Shown here: in pieces, positions 51,701-59,587 of the stretch
Numbering within the stretch: the first letter of the stretch is position 1
Layout of the letters: each line of letters begins with the position of its first letter
Assembly (NCBI RefSeq): GCF_021026195.1
Contig: NZ_JAJNCT010000030.1
Coordinates: 186,001 to 250,000, forward strand
Length of the DNA: 64,000 nt
Source of the DNA: Comamonas koreensis
GTDB lineage: Bacteria; Pseudomonadota; Gammaproteobacteria; Burkholderiales; Burkholderiaceae_C
Direction: 5' to 3'
Made by a program: the position numbers and the translations under genes
The notes under the pieces: model-generated
The model's input: only the letters and a program-made list of their open reading frames with translations
Databases searched by the model: none
Told to the model about the DNA's origin: nothing

Positions 51701-53243
51701 GGTACTCGCAGCAGGTCCGAAGGAACAGTGGATTCTCGAACTCCATCGCTAAGTTGGGAGAGCTCGGTCGAGCGATGCCGCGTCGGTCTAAGTAGGCCTT
51801 TGCTGCAGCGCCGGCATGGCCGGCAAAGCCGGGATGCACAACGCATTCTAGATCTTTCAGCGGGAGGAATCGGTAGTACGTGCTGCGCACGGTCAGCACC
51901 AGGGCCAGTCGAGGGAACTTCTGAACTAGCCGGATGAACCCTGGCAGACGTTCCTCCCACAGTGCGATGCCATGTCTCTCGTTGAGGGCGTCTATCGCCA
52001 ACACGGCCCGGCAGCCGGCGGCCTCGGCGGCGGCGTCGAACGCGCCCAGGAAGTCGGCGGTTGTCACGTGGGCTAGGTCCAGCTGACCTCGGATTTGTTC
52101 CCAGGGGTCTCCATCGGTCAGGCTTCCGCTGAGGATTAGAACGAAGGGGCGGCCTGCCTCGACCTGCCTGTGTCCGAAGTCAGCGATAAGATGCGATTTA
52201 CCGATGCCGCCAGGGCCTGAAATGACTAGCTCGCGCTTGTTCATGAGCTGCCATCGCACGCTGGCGATTTCTTCGCGGACACGGTCGATCGTCGAATAGA
52301 GGTCGAACAGGTCTTTGCGCGGGATATAGCGTCTCTTCTCGGGTACCTTGCCCTCGACCTCAGTCAGGGCATTGGAAACGCTGTCGATGGCCGCGGCTAC
52401 TATATTTGCCCAGCTCTTCAGGGGCACCGGCGCTTCCAATGTCGGAGGAGGCGCGCCGAGGCTTTGCACCAGTGGCTCGCACGCCTTTCTTACTAGGTCA
52501 GCAGCAGACGACAGCTTTTCGCGAGACAAGCTACCGACCGCGCCGTCCATCTTGTACGTAATCTCAGCCGCCCAGATCACAGGCGCTACAAGCAATTCTG
52601 GATTGCGTGCCACCGCCTGCAGGGATTGCTGGATGGGCAGCTCTACATGACTCTCAGGGTTGTATCTCTGACCTAGGTTGTGGCGCTGCACATCAAGCTG
52701 GTCACGGAACCAGGCCGAACTAAACCTGACAGTGTCGAACCAGTAGCGTGCCCGTCCAGAGTAAGCGGGGTCATCGCGCCCAAGACGCTCCTCGATGCTT
52801 GATGCGCTCCAGAGGTCGATTACGATTGTGCGGCCTTTGGCGGCTGCATCCTCTATGCTCTTCTGGCGCCACCTTTCGTAGCGCTGAACCTCGCTGGCCT
52901 TCTTACCAGACCGGTTGTCACGGAGGTCGATGGGGAGGCAGACGACGAAAGTCGTCAGCTGCGGATGAGCGCTAAGTGCACGCATAAACGAGTCTGCCAA
53001 GTCGCCGACTTGCCCGTCGTCGAAGCCGTGGATGAAGTATTTTGCTTGCCAGCCAACCTCGTGCCCGTCCGCGTAGGTCTGGTAACACTCCAGGCCCTGG
53101 TCGGCTCCCGGACCTTTTCGGAGAAACCGGGAGCCCGTCGCCGGGTCCTCCAGGGCGGCCAGCTGACAGCAAAGTTCTTCGAAGCCACTATTCTGCGTTC
53201 CTCGATGCACCCGAATACGTTTGAAGTCCAAGCTCAATACCAT
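48762..53243 (-). CDS. Avs-like STAND NTPase with N-terminal PD-(D/E)XK nuclease
   Basis: A 1,493-residue single-chain protein starting at the ATG at 53243 (GGAGG 5 nt upstream; a GTG at 53327 is the alternative). Residues about 10-170 look like a PD-(D/E)XK or Cap4/Mrr-type nuclease: Asp47, Glu52 and Gln66-Ala-Lys68 in GADQGLE and WQAKYF. A STAND-type NTPase follows, with Walker A SGPGGIGKSHL at about 342-352 and Walker B AVLAIDALNE at about 413-422, then LALVLTVRSTYY. The remaining 1,000 residues are probably helical-repeat sensor, ending in a compact domain. This matches anti-phage Avs proteins, which sense phage proteins and cut DNA. The type assignment within Avs is not certain. Confidence 0.75.
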   Translation of the reverse strand: MVLSLDFKRIRVHRGTQNSGFEELCCQLAALEDPATGSRFLRKGPGADQGLECYQTYADGHEVGWQAKYFIHGFDDGQVGDLADSFMRALSAHPQLTTFVVCLPIDLRDNRSGKKASEVQRYERWRQKSIEDAAAKGRTIVIDLWSASSIEERLGRDDPAYSGRARYWFDTVRFSSAWFRDQLDVQRHNLGQRYNPESHVELPIQQSLQAVARNPELLVAPVIWAAEITYKMDGAVGSLSREKLSSAADLVRKACEPLVQSLGAPPPTLEAPVPLKSWANIVAAAIDSVSNALTEVEGKVPEKRRYIPRKDLFDLYSTIDRVREEIASVRWQLMNKRELVISGPGGIGKSHLIADFGHRQVEAGRPFVLILSGSLTDGDPWEQIRGQLDLAHVTTADFLGAFDAAAEAAGCRAVLAIDALNERHGIALWEERLPGFIRLVQKFPRLALVLTVRSTYYRFLPLKDLECVVHPGFAGHAGAAAKAYLDRRGIARPSSPNLAMEFENPLFLRTCCEYLDTKGLKQLPKGMEGVTSIFDFYLTAVADKVQRELKLMPELKIPRKALEQFLEACAAHGDDGSLPMEETIKLLECVHNSGGYTDRSLFSAFMSEGVLTQDVEWQAGGGHREIVRFTFERLSDHLRAKRLIGQIDRADVEGSFHRAPLIAYFEPLESWQFAGVIEALAVQLPEVFGLELFDVLPKEAFDDPSLCDAFENSLAWRNPNAFTRRTASWVEKLCEVTGRSAYGLMLLVSTEPENLFNANWLHKDLWPRPMRHRDATWSVFLAQDDLEEGGALVSLIDWAWEADANEVDEQRLWLAAVTLTWFLSTSNRAVRDRATKALVNLLSCKLSHAADLLDQFTDIDDPYITERLLAACYGAVMQGMDRAHCGMLAASVWKSYFAEGKQPPLNLMARDYAFGVLLYAQAAGQLPAEVDLDACKAKFKSAWPLESVTEEDLEKYRVRGYEDSICSSTNKHGDFGNYTLRSWLHDIVDAPRTFVGNSTKELFERWENALIDRATAEQQKAYFALRRLTVDYRFQPLDLSINKKGTGKSDRLWTEVNLANVAFKDTLPEDLRIEYTNFAEHHLLESTRMGDDNRRPSELDRGPIRRWICERAHQLGWTEDLFENFERSGSISHDRMGRHRVERVGKKYQYIALAEATARLTDNLAMCSWGDDGKLRAFEPGPRGRDMKRDLDPSLLVRNTLETGWAVTPVTWWTPSTPRLPSGDIELLLAWVHSESDLCNDVSQIEVTSPDGERWLTVYGFRRWTVPGQSRRAHADAWSRVICMVSALGDGPRLAKELVGRHRGDASRLRESGTLLPFLGEHGWRDAQPIELEPNIAVGIKTPYAGIVENLNAEGGNDNSIDEGFALSLPSSGVIKALDLHLRNGKLPEYVDVGGTVRWQDPSLRWRGSGAGVASRDYFVSKLASAGLEPVWVLAGEKNVYAGNDVGVSMGGFGGSLHHTTVFAMEAGVLRSFGSKTEFQAPSAEQLNKLQAR

Positions 53244-53563
53244 ACAGCCTCCGTTTTGTTCTCGGGTGTCGTCCAAGTATCCATAGGACCGCTCCCTTTG
53301 AAATGACTCAACAGGACTGAATCGCACCGGCCTTTCTAAGTATCTGTAGAAGGGAAACTCGCGGTCGCGATGCAGTTGTTAGTGAACTTTCGCTATCAGC
53401 ATCCACCAGCTGGACGCGACGCTGAGAGAATTCATCGACCAAGAGTAGCCGTTCAACTGCGACAAGCCAATGCAGCAGGCACTAATACGAGACTTCCATG
53501 CTTGGTCGGCCGCATTGACAAGTAATTATGTTCAGCCAATAGCTAATGCGAGTCCACAATGGG

Positions 53564-55513
53564 CTACCGAATCACGAAAAGCTCATCGCCCGAGAACCAA
53601 TCGCTCTCCGTAATTCTGTTTAGCGCAGCCTCGGGGTCAGAGGACCAAAGTACGAGGGCCAGCGATTCCTGAGCTCGGCTGCAGGTGACATACAGGAGAC
53701 GCAAGGTCCGGTCGATGGTCGTCTCCTTTCCTTTCCCCACATTCTCCCAGTCCGATTTGCTGAGCTGGACGCCCCCAAAAATCTTGTCGTACGAAATCTG
53801 ATTGCCGCCGGCCAGCTTATCGTCCATTACGACCATGACGTGAAGGAACTCTGAGCCTTTGACCACCTGGTGAGTGGCGAGCAACGAATTTCCCGCGAGG
53901 TAAGTGCGGTACTTCTGCAGCTGACTCCATGGGGTGGCGAACAGCGCACACCAACCCCGACGTATGCGGTCCTTCTTGGACTCCTCCTCGCCCCTGGCCG
54001 GAGCTGGTGGCGCAGGAGACTTGTCGGCAAAAGCCTCTGAAAGACGATGGTCGACCTCGAACAGGTTTGCGCCCAAGACCGGCGTGAGAACTTGTCCAAC
54101 AGTGGCTCCAGGATTTGCGCTAGCAGCAGCGAAGGCGGAAATGGCTTGAAGCATCTCCTCGAAACGCTTCGCGCGCTCGACGTAGTGCTCTGGCATGTTC
54201 TCGAGACGACCGAAGCAGCGAAAGACTTCGGTGGCCTTGAACTCGTCTATGACACCATCGGTGCCAACGCAGGCCTCCAACTGCGCGAGCTCATTCAAGA
54301 GCATCTGCACAGCAGTGGGCCCCTTGTTCTCACCGCTTCCCGTAGGCGCGGCCGAATTCGGGTCGATCAAGACCATTGCACTGTACGCGTCGAGAAACGA
54401 ACCACGAGTTGCAACAAGCTTATGCTCCAGAGCAAGCAGCTGATACTGACCTTGGCTCCAGGCATCAGACCCGCTCGCTTGCCGCATCTGGTCTGCGCAC
54501 CAGCGCTCGCCGGCGAGTTTTTCTTCCGGCGAGCGCGATGTGTCGCCGACGAAGAGTCGGACCACTCCCCCAGCCTTCTCAGTTCGCGGATGCTGTTCGA
54601 CGCCGTTGGCTGGCTGCGTTCGGCCCTCCAGCTCTGCTTCCCATATTCTGTTGATGAGCGTGACGATTCGACGTTGACTGCGATGGTTCATTTGCAGCTC
54701 TGGCGTCGCCCAGCTCGCCGGAACTAGGCTTGGAAGGTCCGAGTGACCGTCGGTATAGATGCGCTGCCGATGGTCGCCAAGCAGTCCAAGAGTGAGGCCG
54801 TTACCCTTCGGCTCCACGAAGCTCATTAAGGCATCCAGCATGCCCTTCATTGTGTCTTGCGACTCATCGATAAGAATGATGGGGTGGCGGTCTTTCAGAA
54901 TGGTCTGCAGCGTAGACCTGTGCCGAAGCAGCCAAGCTGTTGCGTCCAGCACGTGTTTGTGGGCGAGCGCCCCGGCACCGTGGGTCTCGCGGTCCGGATG
55001 GTAGATGAACACATCTGTTAGCTTCAATGCCTCGATGTCTGCCTTGATTTCATCCAAGTCCCGCTGCTTCGCTGGAGTGATCCCCCTCGGCTTGGCCCTC
55101 GCTTCTGCCGTTTCCTTTTCGAGTTGAGCTTGCTTAACGGCGACGAGCGCTGCTCGGATGTCATCGTTGAATCCGCTGATGAGCTCCCAGCAGAACGCGT
55201 GGATTGTGGAGACGCCCACTAGGTCGTTGTCTCCGAGGCGCCCATTGATGACCGCGACGGCGTTCTTCGTGTATGTGACCACGCGTATCGAGCGGCCATA
55301 CATTCGCAGTCGTCGGGCGAGCTGTCCGCCCTTTTCGTGCTGCACAACGCCTGTCATTCGACGCAGCACCTCCACCAAGGTACGCGTCTTTCCGGAACCC
55401 GCACCGGCAAAGAGGAAGTAGCTGCGCGGCGGATCCTCAGTGAGATAGCCGCAGATTTGCTCGACAACCCCAGCATCGAGCTCGTTGTTAGCAAAGATGG
55501 GGGCCGCGCTCAT
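53564..55513 (-). CDS. UvrD/Rep-like superfamily 1 helicase (GajB-like)
   Basis: A 649-residue SF1A helicase with every main motif in place: Walker A GAGSGKT (residues 37-43), Ia region VVTYTKNAV, the STIHAFCW motif, II LIDESQD (214-220), III GDHRQRIY (247-254), IV NHRSQRR, V THQVVKGSEFL (about 570) and VI VTCSRAQESL (about 615). The start overlaps the OLD nuclease stop (ATGA), so the two are made together. OLD plus UvrD is the layout of Gabija (GajA-GajB), but GajB is only about 500 residues, so this is a larger relative. The 320 bp downstream to the Avs-like gene hold nothing I recognise. Confidence 0.85.
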   Translation of the reverse strand: MSAAPIFANNELDAGVVEQICGYLTEDPPRSYFLFAGAGSGKTRTLVEVLRRMTGVVQHEKGGQLARRLRMYGRSIRVVTYTKNAVAVINGRLGDNDLVGVSTIHAFCWELISGFNDDIRAALVAVKQAQLEKETAEARAKPRGITPAKQRDLDEIKADIEALKLTDVFIYHPDRETHGAGALAHKHVLDATAWLLRHRSTLQTILKDRHPIILIDESQDTMKGMLDALMSFVEPKGNGLTLGLLGDHRQRIYTDGHSDLPSLVPASWATPELQMNHRSQRRIVTLINRIWEAELEGRTQPANGVEQHPRTEKAGGVVRLFVGDTSRSPEEKLAGERWCADQMRQASGSDAWSQGQYQLLALEHKLVATRGSFLDAYSAMVLIDPNSAAPTGSGENKGPTAVQMLLNELAQLEACVGTDGVIDEFKATEVFRCFGRLENMPEHYVERAKRFEEMLQAISAFAAASANPGATVGQVLTPVLGANLFEVDHRLSEAFADKSPAPPAPARGEEESKKDRIRRGWCALFATPWSQLQKYRTYLAGNSLLATHQVVKGSEFLHVMVVMDDKLAGGNQISYDKIFGGVQLSKSDWENVGKGKETTIDRTLRLLYVTCSRAQESLALVLWSSDPEAALNRITESDWFSGDELFVIR

Positions 55514-57819
55514 GCCACCGGTTCCTTGCTGGGCTCAAGCTGCGCCTGTAGCCAGGCCAAGGCATCTGCGATGTACTTAGGGCAGGCAACTGGTTCATCA
55601 GAGGACAGCTTCTCGAAGATGCTTGCGGCAAACTCGCCTTTGTTGAGCGAGCTGTGCATTACCGTATGGAGCACCGCGACCATATCAGCAACGCTTTCAG
55701 CATCGGCCGCTGCTTTGGCCACAGAGCCAAGCGCGCCGGTTGGTGGCTCGACCTCCACGCCATCATCATCGACCTTCTCTTCCGTAAGGCCCTTGAACCA
55801 AGGCATGTTCGTAAGAACGAGAGAGTCTTCAAAAGAGCTGGGCCAGCTGCCGTCCGCTTCAGCAATCGGCAGCTGCCAGGCGAATCGCACGAGGCACTCT
55901 GCGGTCTCGCTCCATACCAGCTGAGCGTCGGTCGGATTCTTGAAGTCATCGAGCTTCTGGAGCTTCGGATGCCAACCACGGAGCGTCGGATTGCCACAGT
56001 GGAGGCCGGCTTGACCGGTGTTTGCAACCGCGACCAGCTTCTTGGTTGGCTCACCGTTCTTCTTGGGTTTTCCTTCCTGTTCCTCGCAAGGGTCGACGTC
56101 GGTGATGATGACGGTGGGAATCCTGAGCTTCTCGACGAGCGGCTTGAGTCGGTGAGCATGGCTCCCTCCGATATCAAGGAAGGACACATACCGACTGTTC
56201 AGCTCCTTGAAATCCCGCTCCATGAAGAGAGGGACGAGCATACGCTCCGCAACGCCTTCAACGAAGATGGCTGCATTGGCGAATAGTAGGTCGGTGTGCT
56301 GGACCCGGAAGTACCGCTCTGCGAACTGACGCGTCTTCTTGTCATCACCAAAGACATGCCCAAGGTTCACCACTTCGGTCGTCGGCATTGGGCTCGCCGC
56401 GCTCTTTGCAATGCGCCGGACATACCGGAGGCGGTCAAAGTCCTCAGCATGCGCGAGATGGCTCGAGTGGGTGCTGATGAGTAGCTGACTCTTGAGGGCA
56501 GAAGCGTCTGCCCCCGTCGGGCTGATGAGCTTGTGCGCCTTGTCAGGAAAGATGCGCTGCACCTGGACATGAAGGTGTGCCTCAGGCTCTTCAATCATCA
56601 CAAGGTGAACGGGTGCAGGAGAACCCTTTTCCGGTTTGAACCGCGCGGCCTTGAATGACACCAGTTGGTAGCTGAGGGACTGGAGGTTCTGGTAGCCGAG
56701 TCCGATGGAGTATTCAGGGAGGAGTTCTTCGAGTGACTCCTTTTGCATGCTGTACTGGACTGCGGTTCCATGGTCTAGCAGGTCAGCCGTCTGGATACGC
56801 GTGCGAAAGCGAATCTCTTGAGGGTCGTGCAGACCTGGGTAGCCGAGCTCTTTCACTTCCTCAACCGAATCGGCAATGGCTTCGTGAATCTTCTTGTCAA
56901 GGTCTCTCTGCGCCTCCGCCACGGCTTTGATGAGGTCCGCTCGGTGACCATGCCCTGTGCTGGCGACGTTCAAGTGCTGACGGGCAAACTTGAGGAGCTG
57001 GTTGGAGAACATGCCAACTCGATGAGGGCCAGATGCGGACCGCGACTCAGCTTCTTCGCTGCCCAGCCCGCGCTGAGCGGCAACAAAGTCCACCCGTATG
57101 AACTTGGACAGGTGCTTTCGTTCAATGGGGCTGGCGTCTTCAGCAAGCGTCTGGGTGACGTAGGTCTTGAAGCCAGTAATTGGGTTGTTTTCTGCATCGA
57201 GCTTGTATGCGCGAACCTGGCCGAGTTTCGAAGGCTCACGGAGCCAAAAATCCAGAAGGTCTATGGGCCAGGCCAGCGAGTCCGGGCCCATATCCTTCAC
57301 GGGTTCGCGTGCCGTGCGATATGCCCAGGCGAGTTGCTTTAGCTCTTCAATGGTCGACGTCGGTTCCAAGCGCAGCCGGATACCGACGGCACCACCCTTC
57401 CAGCTGAACTTGGAAAGAAATGGTGCGACGTAGTGATACATGCCCGCTTCCGCATCGAACCAGAGGTCCAACGTCGGCATAGTTGAGAGGAGAGTCTGAA
57501 ACTGCTGCTTCCACTGATCCTCGTCTCCAGTATCGGTTAAGGGATCTTCGGCGAGCGCTTCCCATTCTTTTCCAAGAGCGCGCAGAGTAGGCCATTGTGA
57601 GAGGCTGATGTCGAAGGCGCCAAAAGGGGAGCCGTCCGCGAGGAAGTGACGGAGCGCGGCGAGTATCGAGGTTTTCCCGCTGTTGTTCGCTCCGACCAGA
57701 ATGGTGGACTTTTTGTCGACGTCCAGTAGAACCTTGCCCAAGCGCCGGAATTGGCACAGCTCAAGAAATCGAAGTGTGATTCCTCCGAAATCTGGAATGA
57801 CGGAACTCACGTCTGGCAT
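55510..57819 (-). CDS. OLD-family ATPase/TOPRIM endonuclease (GajA-like)
   Basis: A 769-residue protein from the ATG at 57819; a TTG 15 nt upstream is the alternative. The N-terminal ABC-type ATPase has Walker A VGANNSGKTSI (about 42-52), a GLGYQN signature region (about 373), Walker B VMIEEPEAH (about 407-415) and the H-loop ISTHSSHL (about 448-455). A C-terminal TOPRIM nuclease follows, with Glu521 (FVEGVAE) and the Asp574/Asp576 pair (ITDVDP). Translational coupling to a UvrD helicase marks a class 2 OLD. In Gabija the pair nicks phage DNA when nucleotide pools fall. The protein is about 190 residues longer than GajA. Confidence 0.85.
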   Translation of the reverse strand: MPDVSSVIPDFGGITLRFLELCQFRRLGKVLLDVDKKSTILVGANNSGKTSILAALRHFLADGSPFGAFDISLSQWPTLRALGKEWEALAEDPLTDTGDEDQWKQQFQTLLSTMPTLDLWFDAEAGMYHYVAPFLSKFSWKGGAVGIRLRLEPTSTIEELKQLAWAYRTAREPVKDMGPDSLAWPIDLLDFWLREPSKLGQVRAYKLDAENNPITGFKTYVTQTLAEDASPIERKHLSKFIRVDFVAAQRGLGSEEAESRSASGPHRVGMFSNQLLKFARQHLNVASTGHGHRADLIKAVAEAQRDLDKKIHEAIADSVEEVKELGYPGLHDPQEIRFRTRIQTADLLDHGTAVQYSMQKESLEELLPEYSIGLGYQNLQSLSYQLVSFKAARFKPEKGSPAPVHLVMIEEPEAHLHVQVQRIFPDKAHKLISPTGADASALKSQLLISTHSSHLAHAEDFDRLRYVRRIAKSAASPMPTTEVVNLGHVFGDDKKTRQFAERYFRVQHTDLLFANAAIFVEGVAERMLVPLFMERDFKELNSRYVSFLDIGGSHAHRLKPLVEKLRIPTVIITDVDPCEEQEGKPKKNGEPTKKLVAVANTGQAGLHCGNPTLRGWHPKLQKLDDFKNPTDAQLVWSETAECLVRFAWQLPIAEADGSWPSSFEDSLVLTNMPWFKGLTEEKVDDDGVEVEPPTGALGSVAKAAADAESVADMVAVLHTVMHSSLNKGEFAASIFEKLSSDEPVACPKYIADALAWLQAQLEPSKEPVA

Positions 57820-58297
57820 TGAGGCACCTTTCAACTGGAACGTTGCGAGGCGCCAGTATTCAGCAGAAGCAGAATGCGCCCAGAGAAAAAGAATTCATGT
57901 TACCAGTAGTGACAACGACGATTTGGCTAGTAATCGTTGATCGATGAGTCTCAGTCGGCTGTATTTGGAAACCCAGTCGGAAAACTTGAGGCTGGGGGAC
58001 GACAGCTTGGTACTGACAGGCTGTATCAGCAGCGGCGCTGACATTGGCTGAAATGGAAATATCTGCCTACATCCGTAGTGGGCTTCACGCTGTGTCACAA
58101 ACGTATCAGTGCTGGCAGCCTCGCCGAGCTATCTTCATCGTCGAAAACAGTCGTTCGCCATTGGATACGCGACTGGCTGCTCACTGACTGAAGTTGTCTA
58201 GAAACCGGTGATTCGTGAACCTGCCAATAAAAGATGACTGCATGGCAGGACATGCTTCACATACGCGATTGTGCGAAGTGTCTTGAAAAGCGCAAAG
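57820..58297. other. non-coding stretch between the OLD nuclease and the alpha-CTD-like gene
   Basis: These 478 bp have no gene that I can support. A short minus-strand frame near 57895-58098 lacks a recognisable product. TGACA occurs as a direct repeat at about 58013-58043. The stretch may hold promoters for the OLD-helicase operon, which reads away from it. Confidence 0.45.
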
Positions 58298-58594
58298 CTA
58301 CTTGAGATCGCCAAGATCACAAGAAGGTGCTGATCGCAAGTGCCGTGAAAGCTCTTCGCTAAGCATGGATGCTTTCCGCGAGACCATAGGTATTCCAAAT
58401 TCGGGATCGAATCTTTCGCCAGGGAAAAAGGCGGCCTCCACCGCACGAAGTGAGAGCATCCCAAACCCATGAACACGGAGCAGTTCATGCGGGTAACTTG
58501 ACCTAATTTGATCGACTGTCTTGATGCCGCACCGCGCCAATGCATTGATAGCACGTGGTGACAGCACGCATGCGATTAAGGCTGCGTCATCCAT
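58298..58594 (-). CDS. small protein resembling the RNA polymerase alpha C-terminal domain
   Basis: A 98-residue protein from the ATG at 58594. Residues about 11-60 read LSPRAINALARCGIKTVDQI, then a segment ending LLRVHGFGMLSLRAVEAAF. This matches by eye the helix-hairpin-helix fold of RpoA alpha-CTD (LSVRSANCLKA, then LLKTPNLGKKSLTEI). It has no alpha N-terminal domain. It could bind DNA UP-elements or compete with alpha for regulators. Its position next to the transposition genes suggests it travels with the element. The function is not known. Confidence 0.6.
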   Translation of the reverse strand: MDDAALIACVLSPRAINALARCGIKTVDQIRSSYPHELLRVHGFGMLSLRAVEAAFFPGERFDPEFGIPMVSRKASMLSEELSRHLRSAPSCDLGDLK

Positions 58595-58914
58595 CGAAAT
58601 GCTCCGATCTCCAAATTTCTATACAAAGTATGCATAGGTGCTGTCACGATGGTACAGGACACCTGTCAACACTCTCTTCAAAGAAAACATCAGGTCAGTC
58701 ATTTCTCGTTTGAGCCTAGCAACCGTAAAAGATGTTCGGCGCTTAGGCACTGCTCGATCGCCCGACGTGCACTAATAACAACAAGCAATTGTAACAGAAT
58801 TCATCAAAATTGCTTTATAAATTCACTGCGCTGCGTGATCTTATATACGTCAAAAAATACCAATCCCCCTCTAAGAAAAGAGCACATAGCATTATATTTT
58901 CTACTAGAAAATTA

Positions 58915-58961
58915 TCAAATCAAATCCAATGCAACAGTAGAAAAATCTTGATTAGATTTGA
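58915..58961. promoter_or_regulatory. candidate operator of the XRE regulator
   Basis: TCAAATCAAATCCAA (58915-58929) and CTTGATTAGATTTGA (58947-58961) are inverted repeats that match at 12 of 15 positions, with centres 32 bp apart. They lie just upstream of the XRE start at 58986 in a very AT-rich region. Autoregulation of the transposition operon would be the expected role. The rest of 58595-58985 is AT-rich promoter-like sequence. Confidence 0.45.
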
Positions 58962-58985
58962 AGCAATGTATATTGTTATCTACTT

Positions 58986-59402
58986 ATGGATATCAAAAGC
59001 CTGTTGCTCATCCCCGACAGTTTGCGCAAACTTCGCCTTCGCCAAGGTCAGACTCAGCGCACTGTAGCTGACCAAGCCCATGTGGCTCAGTCACTGCTAT
59101 GTGCAATAGAGAAGGGGCGAAAGATTGTGGGGCTCGAACAGGTGGAGCGAATTGTCAGAGTTCTGACTGACGACTCTGTTGAGATACAGCGCTTCAAAGA
59201 CTTTGCAACTCACGATCAGATCGTCGCCATCGTGTCTCAGCGCTGTAGCGAGAGTCAAGCCCAAATTGTATCGGTTGCTCTTCGAGCACACTACATGCTC
59301 TCAGAAGGAGAGCTAGAAAACATTACATCTCTACTCGAGGAGTGCATCACAGCCAAGAGCCTCCTCAAAAACCCCCGATCGGAGCTAAAGATGAGCCTAT
59401 AA
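58986..59402 (+). CDS. XRE-family helix-turn-helix regulator
   Basis: A 138-residue protein with an N-terminal XRE helix-turn-helix (about residues 11-65): LRKLRLRQGQTQRTVADQAH, then VAQSLLCAIEKGRKIVGL. The C-terminal half is helical and unassigned. It is AT-richer than the core chromosome. It lies 185 bp upstream of tnsA on the same strand and probably controls transposition gene expression. No good Shine-Dalgarno precedes the ATG. Confidence 0.82.
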   Translation: MDIKSLLLIPDSLRKLRLRQGQTQRTVADQAHVAQSLLCAIEKGRKIVGLEQVERIVRVLTDDSVEIQRFKDFATHDQIVAIVSQRCSESQAQIVSVALRAHYMLSEGELENITSLLEECITAKSLLKNPRSELKMSL

Positions 59403-59587
59403 AAGACAAACGGCGAGCACCCTTACGAGTACTCACCGCTGCCTCGGTTCGCTGGAAGCTTCACCGGATTGCACCTGAAGTCTCCCTCATTCCGCTGCCA
59501 GCGTCAACTCCCCCTTCGTCAGGGGAGGCATGTACTCGTCCTTTAATTACACATTCGTGCTCAGAAATGAGTGCGCAGGATATCTAC

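Noticed and set aside
57895-58098. 67-codon minus-strand frame upstream of the OLD nuclease
   Set aside because: No similarity that I recognise and no ribosome site.
59508-59527. Hairpin CTCCCC/GGGGAG before tnsA
   Set aside because: Only a 6-bp stem with no T-run; could be chance.
59342-59587. Longer N-terminus for TnsA
   Set aside because: It overlaps the XRE gene, lacks a ribosome site and adds a proline-rich leader unlike the family. The ATG at 59588 has a good ribosome site.
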